Program-made: the position numbers and the translations under genes
NCBI GenBank assembly: GCA_028705785.1
Contig: JAQWCT010000009.1
Location: 1-22,891, forward strand
Length of the DNA stretch: 22,891 nucleotides
Source of the DNA: Sulfurospirillaceae bacterium
GTDB taxonomy: Bacteria > Campylobacterota > Campylobacteria > Campylobacterales > Sulfurospirillaceae
Direction of reading: 5' to 3'
Notes under the pieces: generated by a model
What the model saw: only the letters and a program-made list of their open reading frames with translations
The model's database searches: none
Told to the model about the DNA's origin: nothing
In this document: piece after piece, positions 8,308 through 15,427 of the stretch
Layout of the letters: the number at the start of each line of letters is the position of its first letter
How positions within the stretch are numbered: the stretch's first letter is position 1

Positions 8308-8325
8308 GTTATAAGATGAATTATA
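8308..8325 (-). promoter_or_regulatory. Candidate promoter of the glnS operon
   Basis: On the minus strand a perfect TATAAT is found at 8325-8320 and a weaker TATAAC at 8313-8308. Either would give a leader of about 50-70 nt before the glnS ATG at 8246. Campylobacterota promoters generally show a good -10 and no clear -35, which is what is seen here. Confidence 0.5.
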
Positions 8326-8363
8326 ATCGATTTTGATTTAATGCAAGTTTCACGCTAAATGTA

Positions 8364-8369
8364 TATAAT
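8364..8369 (+). promoter_or_regulatory. -10 element of the response regulator gene
   Basis: A perfect TATAAT, 50 bp before the ATG at 8419. A CGCT element lies exactly 7 nt upstream (8353-8356), the same spacing as CGCT to TATAGT in front of tpsA. AAAAGG at 8408-8413 is the ribosome-binding site, 5 nt before the ATG. Confidence 0.6.
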
Positions 8370-8384
8370 GGGTGTTTTAAGTTG

Positions 8385-8403
8385 ATTATAAAAATTTTAT
8401 AAT
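8385..8403. repeat. Perfect A/T dyad in the leader of the response regulator gene
   Basis: ATTATAAAA and TTTTATAAT form perfect 9-nt arms around one central A. The dyad lies between the TATAAT and the ribosome-binding site, where a bound repressor would block transcription. It could also be a chance feature of a very A/T-rich spacer. Confidence 0.5.
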
Positions 8404-8418
8404 TTTGAAAAGGCACCC

Positions 8419-9072
8419 ATGCTTAAAGTGATGATAATAGAAGATGAGCCTCTAATAGCCCTTAATCTTAAAAAGATTTTAGAAAAAAAAGGCTTTGAAG
8501 TCACAGGTCATGCTGGGAATTTTGAAGATGCACACAATCTTTTTTACGCCAACAAGCCCGATATCGTGCTTAGTGACATCAAGCTTGAAAATGATGAATC
8601 AGGCATAGAAGTTGTGAAGCAGTTAAAAAAGATGAGTGATTTTTGCGTTATATACCTTACTTCTTATGGCGATGATGCGATGATTGAAAAAGCATTAAGC
8701 ACCAATCCTGCCGATTATATCACAAAGCCTTTTAAAGAAATCGACCTCAATGCCGCATTGAAGCTGATTGCGACCACGATTAAGAACAAAAACATCAATC
8801 CTGATTTTTACTACAACAAAGAATCCCAAACACTTTTTTACAAAAACGAGCAGGTTATTTTGTCCAAACAAGAATCTGACCTTTTTCATATTTGTTATTT
8901 AAGCAAGGGTTTTTTTGTTCCTATGTCGAGTATAGAGTACTATATTTGGGGGGAAGAGCCTACGAGTAACTCGACCAGACGGGGATTGATTTTTCGTTTG
9001 AGGAAAAAGTTGAACTATACGATTTTTGAGTATTCTAGTGGGCTTGGCTGTAAAGTGGATGAGATAGCGTGA
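8419..9072 (+). CDS. Two-component response regulator with winged-helix output domain
   Basis: A 217-aa cytoplasmic regulator. The receiver domain (residues 1-120) has the acidic pocket E8-D9-E10, the phosphate-accepting D53 in VLSDIKL, the switch threonine T81 in YLTSYGDD and K103 in TKPF, so all catalytic positions are present. After a short linker the C-terminal part (about 130-217) looks like an OmpR/PhoB-type winged helix: LSKQESDLF, then STRRGLIFRLRKKL as the probable recognition helix. It therefore probably binds DNA as a dimer at direct repeats. Its TGA overlaps the GTG start of the sensor kinase (GTGA), indicating a coupled pair. The nearest likely target is its own promoter or the TpsA/TpsB genes that follow the kinase; this is inference. 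Confidence 0.92.
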   Translation: MLKVMIIEDEPLIALNLKKILEKKGFEVTGHAGNFEDAHNLFYANKPDIVLSDIKLENDESGIEVVKQLKKMSDFCVIYLTSYGDDAMIEKALSTNPADYITKPFKEIDLNAALKLIATTIKNKNINPDFYYNKESQTLFYKNEQVILSKQESDLFHICYLSKGFFVPMSSIEYYIWGEEPTSNSTRRGLIFRLRKKLNYTIFEYSSGLGCKVDEIA

Positions 9073-10955
9073 GAAGTATTTTTTTTATTTTTTTCATCAG
9101 TGTACATTTATATGCCATAACATCCATTGCAGACAAATCCGCACAACTCCAACTCACGCAAGAGCAAAAGCAATGGCTCCTTGAACATCCTCGTATCATT
9201 GTGGGAATGGACCCTGATTATGCTCCATATGAGTGGGTAGATAAAGATGGCAACCACATTGGTGTTGTGGTAGATTATATGCGTGAATTAGAAAAGATAC
9301 TGGGTGTGCATTTTGAAATCGTCAAAAACAAATCATGGGAGGAGTTACTGGGTCTTGCCAAAAAGGGCGAGTTAGATATGTTAACGAGTATCGTCAAAAC
9401 GCCAGAACGCTCCAAGTATCTTACCTTTAGTGAACCCTATCATGACGCGCCTACTATCATCGTCGACAATGGAAAAGGTACCTTTATAGGCAATCTCAAA
9501 CAGCTTTCAAACAAACGAGTTGTTGTTGAAAAAGACTATTTTATGGCGGAGTTTATCAACAATAAATACCCTAACATCCTCCTTATTTCTGCTCCCAACA
9601 CCAAAGAAGCCTTAAAAATGGTACTTGATGGGAAAGCAGATGCCTATGTGGGTGATGCAAATCTTGTGGACTATATTATTAAAAAAAACCACTTCAATTC
9701 GTTACGCTTTTCAGGTCAAACAGAATATGTAAGCCATCAAGCGTTTGCCCTTACCAAAGGAAATGAACCTCTTGCTCTTATTTTGACGCAAGCGATGGCT
9801 ACCATCCCCAAAGAAGAATTTGACGCTATGTTTAATCACTGGTTAAATATTGATTACGGGATAAGCCGTGAGACACTTGCCAAATATAGCCTCTTTATTG
9901 CTTTGATATTCTCCATCATAGGTTATTGGGTTTATCTATTGCGACGAGAAATCAGCCACCGTAAACTTGCAGAACAAAAACTTAAAACGAGCGAGACGCT
10001 TTATCGTGAGCTTACTGAAGATGTCACCGATGTGATTTGGAAAGCCGACAGTCATCATATTTTGACCTATATTAGCCCATCTGTCGAAGAACAATTAGGT
10101 TTTAGACCTGATGAGTTGGTAGGTCACCATGTTTTTGAAATGTTTACCGACGAAGGTATCGCCATCATTATGGAGCGCATCAAACAGAGAAAAGAGAACA
10201 AAGAAGAAGCCATAAACGATGTGTATTCCATATTTGAGGTGCAACATAAGCGTAAAGATGGCTCGTTTATCTGGGGAGAAGTAGTTTCAAAAGCGGTCTA
10301 CGATAAAAATAAGACGGTTATCGGTTACCACGGCATTAGCAGGGATACCACAGCACGCAAAGAGATGGAAAAAGAAAAAGAGTTGTTGTATCAAGAGTTA
10401 GACCACAGGGTCAAAAACAATCTTCAAGTCATCTCAAGCATTGTCTCTTTGCACTCGTTACAAGAAGATACATCACGCTCACTTGAGGACATCCACAACA
10501 CCATCTCCGCCATCTCTTTAGCACACGATAAACTCCATCAAAACGCAACGCACAAAACATTGGAGATAAAACACTATATCACCGCTTTGTTAGATAACCT
10601 TCTTGCAAGTTCCGTTTTAGACATTCAAAAAGAGGTCAATTCACCTGAAATTTATCTCAATGCCCCATACTCCATCACCCTTGGAATCATCATCAACGAA
10701 TTTGTGAGCAACGCCATCAAATATGCCTTTAAAGGCATAAGCTCCCCCAAAATAACCGTAAACATCAGCAAAAAACAAGATTTTATCGCCATTTTAGTCT
10801 CCGATAATGGTATAGGTTTCAAAGAAGAAGAAGCACAAAATTCTGGCATCGGGATGGACATCATCACAACACTTGTCAAAAGCAAATTCAAAACAGATGT
10901 GAGATTTTTTCATAGTAATGGAACATCCATGTCTTTAAAAATCCCTTACATGTAA
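9069..10955 (+). CDS. Sensor histidine kinase: periplasmic solute-binding, PAS and HisKA_2-type kinase
   Basis: A 628-aa inner-membrane sensor starting at GTG. Order of parts: signal peptide or N-terminal anchor (1-17); periplasmic SBP_bac_3-type domain (about 35-270, with RIIVGMDPDYAPYEW and SEPYHDAP); transmembrane helix (about 274-292); PAS domain with PAC-like end (about 305-430, ending GYHGISRDTTARKEME); HisKA_2-type dimerisation segment with the phospho-accepting H446 in ELDHRVKNNLQ; and an HATPase domain (NEFVSNAIKYAF, DNGIGF, SGIGMDII). The solute-binding domain is of the amino-acid/polar-compound family, but the ligand cannot be read from the sequence. The H446 motif places it in the HisKA_2/HWE-like group, not the classical HisKA group. 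The stop codon is part of a TTACATGTAA site, so the protein ends Tyr-Met. Confidence 0.93.
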   Translation: MRSIFFIFFISVHLYAITSIADKSAQLQLTQEQKQWLLEHPRIIVGMDPDYAPYEWVDKDGNHIGVVVDYMRELEKILGVHFEIVKNKSWEELLGLAKKGELDMLTSIVKTPERSKYLTFSEPYHDAPTIIVDNGKGTFIGNLKQLSNKRVVVEKDYFMAEFINNKYPNILLISAPNTKEALKMVLDGKADAYVGDANLVDYIIKKNHFNSLRFSGQTEYVSHQAFALTKGNEPLALILTQAMATIPKEEFDAMFNHWLNIDYGISRETLAKYSLFIALIFSIIGYWVYLLRREISHRKLAEQKLKTSETLYRELTEDVTDVIWKADSHHILTYISPSVEEQLGFRPDELVGHHVFEMFTDEGIAIIMERIKQRKENKEEAINDVYSIFEVQHKRKDGSFIWGEVVSKAVYDKNKTVIGYHGISRDTTARKEMEKEKELLYQELDHRVKNNLQVISSIVSLHSLQEDTSRSLEDIHNTISAISLAHDKLHQNATHKTLEIKHYITALLDNLLASSVLDIQKEVNSPEIYLNAPYSITLGIIINEFVSNAIKYAFKGISSPKITVNISKKQDFIAILVSDNGIGFKEEEAQNSGIGMDIITTLVKSKFKTDVRFFHSNGTSMSLKIPYM

Positions 10956-10983
10956 ACACTTATTAAGCTAAAACTAAGTTTCA

Positions 10984-11016
10984 TCAAACGCTCTTCAAAC
11001 GCTTCTTTGTTATAGT
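10984..11016 (+). promoter_or_regulatory. Candidate tpsA promoter with tandem direct repeat
   Basis: TCAAACGCT occurs twice, at 10984-10992 and 10995-11003, with an 11-bp period. TATAGT at 11011-11016 is a candidate -10, 7 nt after the second copy, so the repeats cover the -35 region. One-turn direct repeats at this place are typical of OmpR/PhoB-type activators, and a regulator of that type is encoded just upstream. The assignment is inferred from spacing only. Confidence 0.45.
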
Positions 11017-11024
11017 AATAACAA
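11007..11024. repeat. Inverted repeat overlapping the tpsA -10 region
   Basis: TTGTTAT and ATAACAA form perfect 7-nt arms around AGTA and overlap the putative TATAGT. It could be an operator or the base of a small hairpin in the leader. The stretch AATTTTGAAAAGG that follows is identical to that in front of the response regulator gene. Confidence 0.4.
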
Positions 11025-11047
11025 GAAATTTTGAAAAGGAATTGACG

Positions 11048-14000
11048 ATGAAATATTCCCCAGATTATAGCTCTAGGTTTAGGATACTCAAAGGCGGTAA
11101 AATCTCCCTAGTCGTATCAGCTTTGATAGCCAGTGTAACTATGCTTCAAGCCGCACCCAGTGGCGGTGTGGTCACAGCAGGTAGTGTAAACATCGCCCAA
11201 AATGGCAGTGTAACCACCATCACCCAAACCACCAATAAAGCCGCCATCAACTGGCAAAACTTCTCCATCGGTACATCAGAAACCGTCAACTTCAACCAAC
11301 CCAATGTTTCATCCGTGACTTTAAACAGAGTTATTGGCAATGAGAAAAGCATCATTGATGGCGCCTTAAATGCCAATGGACAAGTTTTTATCTTAAACTC
11401 CAACGGTGTGTTATTTTCCAAAACTGCCAGTATCAATACCGCAGGACTTGTCGCTACCACGATGAATCTTAGCGATGCAGACTTTATGAATGGTAACTAT
11501 GCTTTTAAAGGCGATAGTCAAGCTTCCATCATCAATCAAGGAACGATCAATATAAGCGATAAAGGTTACGCAGCGCTCTTTGGTAAAGAGGTCAAAAACG
11601 AAGGCTTCATCAAAGCAACCCTTGGCAAAGTAGAACTTGTCGGTGCTAAAGAAGTCACTTTAAATCTCAATGGCAATTCACTGGTCAACCTCAAAGTCGA
11701 TAAAGGTGTTTTAGATGCGCTCGTTGAAAACAAAGGTGCTATCTACGCCGATGGTGGCGAAGTCTACTTAACCACCAATGCGGTCAATGAACTTTTAAAA
11801 GGTGTCGTCAATAACACAGGCATCATCGAAGCCAACTCCATCGATGACATCACTGGTAAAGTTGAACTGTATGCACATGGTGGAGCTTTACATGTAAACG
11901 GAACGATTGAAGCTGAGGGTGGGTTTGTAGAGACTTCTGGAAAATCTTTACATGTAGAAGACTCAACCATCATCAAAACCAAAAAATGGTTGCTTGACCC
12001 AGATAATGTTACCATCGATAATAGTGCGGGTGACATTGGTGATGCAACCGTCGGTGCAACAGCGATTCAAAATGCCTTGGGTATGGCTGACATAGAACTA
12101 CAAGCAACCACCAATATTACCGTCAATGAAAATATTACTTGGAGTACAGACAAACAGTTAACATTATCAGCCGATAGTATAAATGTCAACAAAACCATCG
12201 AAAATACCAACACAACAAACGGTGGTGTCTACTTCAAGGCAGCTAATGTACGCGATAAAGTCGTCTTTGGAACAGATGGTAAAGTCATCATCCACAATGT
12301 CAACCAACTTCAATGGATGAATACAGCACTGGCTGGAAAGTACGAACTTGGAAGCGATATAGACGCAAGTGTGACTTCTGGTTGGAATGAAAGTAAAGGG
12401 TGGATGCCTATTGTTAATATAGAAGGGGTCGGTGGGTATGCTACTTATTATGGCTTTACAGGAACCTTTGATGGGCTTGGGCATACCATCTCAAACTTAT
12501 TTATCAATGACGCAACAAAAGACTATGTAGGACTTTTTGGAAAAACAGATCATGCTACGATAAAAAATGTTGGCTTGGTCAATGTTAATATTGTAGGCCA
12601 CAATTATGTAGGTGCTTTAGTGGGGATAAATGATTACTCAACCATTCAAAACGCTTATGCTACAGGTGTAGTATCTGGTAGCCAGGATATAGGTGGTTTG
12701 GTAGGTCAGAGTGCTAACACATCAAAAATCGAAAACTCATACGCTATAGTAGATGTAACTGGAACTTATAGCATTGCAGGTGGATTGGTAGGAAGCAATG
12801 GAGGAACTATAGAAAACTCCTATGCCTCAGGAACAGTAACTGGAAGCATTAGTTATGTGGGCGGTTTAGTGGGATATAGCGCAGACACTATCACAAACTC
12901 TTACTATGACAAAGATACCAATACAGTTGCTACTATGGGAGATATAGGTTTAGGAAAAACAAAAAGTGAGATTATCGCCCTTGCAAAAACACATTGGAGT
13001 GATACTTTTTGGGCAACTTCGGGAAATAGTATTGAGGGTTATGCGACAGATATCATCGTCCTTCCAGTCCTAAAAACATTTTTTAAACCAACAGCAACGC
13101 TCTTTAATAGTGGCTATGGAACATCAGCAAACCCTTACACCATCACCAACTGGACACAACTGCAAAACATCAATAACAGCAATATCTTAACAAACAACTA
13201 CTATTTCGCCCTCTCAAATAGCATAAACAACGCAACAGCAGACTACACAGCCCTAGCAAGCGCTACGGCAAATGGCGGTGCAGGTTGGAATCCTATTGGA
13301 AATGAAAACAACAACTTTACAGGAAACTTCAATGGAGCCAATCACACTATTGGCAACCTTTTTATCAATAGAAATACTACCGATAGAATAGGACTCTTTG
13401 GTTACACAGAAAATGCAACACTAGCAAATGTAGGCGTTACCAATGCAGATATAACGGGTCAAAGTTATGTTGGTATATTGGCTGGATGGGTCCATGGCGG
13501 TAGTGTCAACAATAGCTATACAAGCGGAACAGTAAAAACCAATTATGTCGCAGGAGGGCTTGTAGGTCAAAATCAATCTGCCATCGATCTTTCTTACTCC
13601 TTGGCACAGGTGGAAGGAGTTAACAGTTATATTGGAGGATTGGTAGGTTCAAATGAAGGAACTATCGCCAATTCTTACGCAACAGGAAAAGTTCTTGGCG
13701 GTGCTTCGAGTAGTATGGTCGGTGGACTTGCTGGTATCAACGCATGGAATCATAATACTATTACCAACTCCTATGCTACAGGAGAGGTAACTGGGGGTAC
13801 AAATGTCGGTGGATTGGTGGGTCAAAATAATGGTGTAACCTTTGGTGCAACTATTTATCAGGGAACAATAGCCAACTCTTATGCGACAGGAAAGGTAACT
13901 GGGAATACTAATGTCGGTGGATTGATTGGCGAGAATCTAGGTGATATCAAAACCTCATACGCAATCGGTGAAGTATCGGATGGGACAAATGTTGGTGGGT

Positions 14001-15418
14001 TGGTAGGTAACAATACCATTACAGGAATGTATGGACCAACCACTGGCACAATCGACGCCGTCTCTTTTTGGGATACCGATACCTCTAAAAAAGAGACTTC
14101 CGCAGGAGGAACAGGTAAAACCACCGCTGATATGCAAACATTGACCACATTTACGGGTTGGAATATAGCAGGCACCAATGGAGCCTATCCAACGCTCACC
14201 TTTGGTGGGGCAACCATTTGGACAATGTCTCCTATAAATCTTTCCTATTCCCTAAGCAACCAAAACCGCACTTATAATGGCAGTATTTATAATCTTACAG
14301 ATTTTTGGAGTGCCTCGTCCATCTTTGGTGCAAGTTACGCTTCATGGGTACTGGGAACTGACTACACCTTTATCTATAGTGGCAACAGCGCAACAGGGTT
14401 TAAAAATGCAGGAACCTACAGCAACATCACTATTGATATTCTTAAAAGCGGATACACCGAAGCGAGCACTGGCAATACCGTAGGAGCACTCACTATCGAC
14501 AAAAAAGCGCTTACCATCACAGGAATCACCGCAAGTAATAAAACCTACGATGGACTCTTAACAGCTACAATCAACACGGCAAGTGTTACCAAAACAGGAC
14601 TTATCGATGGAGACACATTAACGGTATCTTCAACTGGCGTCTTTGCCGATAAAAATGCAGGAACAGGTAAAACAGTCACACTCACCAATACTTACGCAGG
14701 AGCGGATAAAGATAACTACACCATCACAGACCAAACAACCACCACGGCAAACATCGACAAAAAAGCACTCACCATCACAGGTCTTAGTGCCGATAATAAA
14801 ACCTACGATGGAACAACCAGTGTTGTGATGACGAATTGGGGAAGTTTAGCTGGCTTGGTGGGAACTGAAACCCTTAGCCTAGGTCACGGCACGGCTAGTT
14901 TTGACACGGCTACTGAGGGTAATGGTAAAACCGTCACTGCTATAGGCTACACACTCAGTGATGGAACAAATGGAGGAGTTGAGGGTAATTATCTGCTAGC
15001 AGCCAATACAGCTACTACGACAGCAAATATCACTGCTGTATCAACACCACCAGTAACACCACCAGTAACACCACCAGTAACTCCACCAACACAAGATATA
15101 ACTCCGATTATCACGCAAATCATCAATGGTACAGCAACTATGACACATGTGATACTAACTTTCACACCGCCAACACCTCCTGTTCAAGCGCCACAGCAAT
15201 TTAATGCAGGTGGAGCGAGGGTACAATTAGCCTCCGTTCCAAGTGGCGATACCCCATCACAACTCGTGGGAACACAAGAAGCAAGAGCGATGATACAAGG
15301 AGGGGAAGTAGGAGAGTTGAGAATCCCACTAGGGCAAAACTCAGGTATCCAACTCGTCAACGGTGGCGTTCATTTACCAGAAGGTTTAGAACAACAATTT
15401 TTCATGGCACAAAGATAA
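11048..15418 (+). CDS. TpsA-type secreted exoprotein (FHA-like TPS domain, GLUG and MBG/YDG repeats)
   Basis: A large secreted protein (1456 aa) of a two-partner secretion system, probably an adhesin. I start it at ATG 11048, with AAGGA 7 nt upstream; the TTG at 11042 is less likely. A long signal peptide (about 1-36) precedes the FHA-like TPS domain (about 37-290), with ANGQVFILNSNGVLFSKTAS in place of the usual NPNG motif. Two arrays of GLUG-type repeats (GGLVG and NSYATG cores) follow, near 12527-12910 and 13388-14015. Next come MBG/YDG-type beta domains (NKTYDG twice), a Pro-rich PPVT linker, and a tail of about 100 aa ending FMAQR. There is no autotransporter barrel, so export must rely on the adjacent TpsB. 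Target and fate (surface-bound or released) are unknown. Confidence 0.92.
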   Translation: MKYSPDYSSRFRILKGGKISLVVSALIASVTMLQAAPSGGVVTAGSVNIAQNGSVTTITQTTNKAAINWQNFSIGTSETVNFNQPNVSSVTLNRVIGNEKSIIDGALNANGQVFILNSNGVLFSKTASINTAGLVATTMNLSDADFMNGNYAFKGDSQASIINQGTINISDKGYAALFGKEVKNEGFIKATLGKVELVGAKEVTLNLNGNSLVNLKVDKGVLDALVENKGAIYADGGEVYLTTNAVNELLKGVVNNTGIIEANSIDDITGKVELYAHGGALHVNGTIEAEGGFVETSGKSLHVEDSTIIKTKKWLLDPDNVTIDNSAGDIGDATVGATAIQNALGMADIELQATTNITVNENITWSTDKQLTLSADSINVNKTIENTNTTNGGVYFKAANVRDKVVFGTDGKVIIHNVNQLQWMNTALAGKYELGSDIDASVTSGWNESKGWMPIVNIEGVGGYATYYGFTGTFDGLGHTISNLFINDATKDYVGLFGKTDHATIKNVGLVNVNIVGHNYVGALVGINDYSTIQNAYATGVVSGSQDIGGLVGQSANTSKIENSYAIVDVTGTYSIAGGLVGSNGGTIENSYASGTVTGSISYVGGLVGYSADTITNSYYDKDTNTVATMGDIGLGKTKSEIIALAKTHWSDTFWATSGNSIEGYATDIIVLPVLKTFFKPTATLFNSGYGTSANPYTITNWTQLQNINNSNILTNNYYFALSNSINNATADYTALASATANGGAGWNPIGNENNNFTGNFNGANHTIGNLFINRNTTDRIGLFGYTENATLANVGVTNADITGQSYVGILAGWVHGGSVNNSYTSGTVKTNYVAGGLVGQNQSAIDLSYSLAQVEGVNSYIGGLVGSNEGTIANSYATGKVLGGASSSMVGGLAGINAWNHNTITNSYATGEVTGGTNVGGLVGQNNGVTFGATIYQGTIANSYATGKVTGNTNVGGLIGENLGDIKTSYAIGEVSDGTNVGGLVGNNTITGMYGPTTGTIDAVSFWDTDTSKKETSAGGTGKTTADMQTLTTFTGWNIAGTNGAYPTLTFGGATIWTMSPINLSYSLSNQNRTYNGSIYNLTDFWSASSIFGASYASWVLGTDYTFIYSGNSATGFKNAGTYSNITIDILKSGYTEASTGNTVGALTIDKKALTITGITASNKTYDGLLTATINTASVTKTGLIDGDTLTVSSTGVFADKNAGTGKTVTLTNTYAGADKDNYTITDQTTTTANIDKKALTITGLSADNKTYDGTTSVVMTNWGSLAGLVGTETLSLGHGTASFDTATEGNGKTVTAIGYTLSDGTNGGVEGNYLLAANTATTTANITAVSTPPVTPPVTPPVTPPTQDITPIITQIINGTATMTHVILTFTPPTPPVQAPQQFNAGGARVQLASVPSGDTPSQLVGTQEARAMIQGGEVGELRIPLGQNSGIQLVNGGVHLPEGLEQQFFMAQR
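12527..12910 (+). repeat. GLUG repeat array 1 in tpsA
   Basis: Successive units each have a GGLVG-like turn followed by a short polar run and NSYA-G: VGALVG, IGGLVG, AGGLVG and VGGLVG are read in order. Units are about 25-35 codons long. The DNA is diverged between units, indicating an old duplication kept at protein level. Confidence 0.8.
13388..14015 (+). repeat. GLUG repeat array 2 in tpsA
   Basis: A second and longer array with GLFGYTENATLANVGV at its start and then repeated GGLVG and NSYATGKV or NSYATGEV units. The DNA coding NSYATG and VGGLVG is nearly identical between several units (for example near 13790-13830 and 13880-13925), so recent slippage or recombination could change the copy number. 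Confidence 0.8.
14236..15030 (+). repeat. MBG/YDG-type domain repeats in tpsA
   Basis: At least two copies of a unit of about 86 codons begin with IDKKALTITG (near 14494 and 14753) and carry NKTYDG about 6 residues later. A more diverged first unit has NRTYNG near 14270. These are Ig-like beta modules common in bacterial surface proteins. Confidence 0.75.
15044..15079 (+). repeat. Tandem 12-nt repeat coding the Pro-rich linker
   Basis: ACACCACCAGTA is repeated three times without interruption and encodes a PPVT linker between the MBG modules and the C-terminal tail. Perfect short tandem copies in frame could vary in number without shifting the frame. Confidence 0.85.
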
Positions 15419-15427
15419 GGGAAACAG

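Noticed and set aside
8298..8336. Plus-strand AGGAGG at 8299 followed by an ATG, as a leader peptide gene
   Set aside because: The frame from ATG 8316 has only six codons, lies upstream of the regulator's TATAAT, and the spacing of 11 nt is poor.
13388..14015. CRISPR array suggested by regularly repeated blocks
   Set aside because: The repeats are imperfect, in frame, and encode GLUG modules (GGLVG, NSYATG); there are no unique spacers between identical repeats.
12167..14178. Long reverse-strand frames opposite tpsA
   Set aside because: They mirror the repeated codons of tpsA, have no ribosome-binding sites and no protein-like features.
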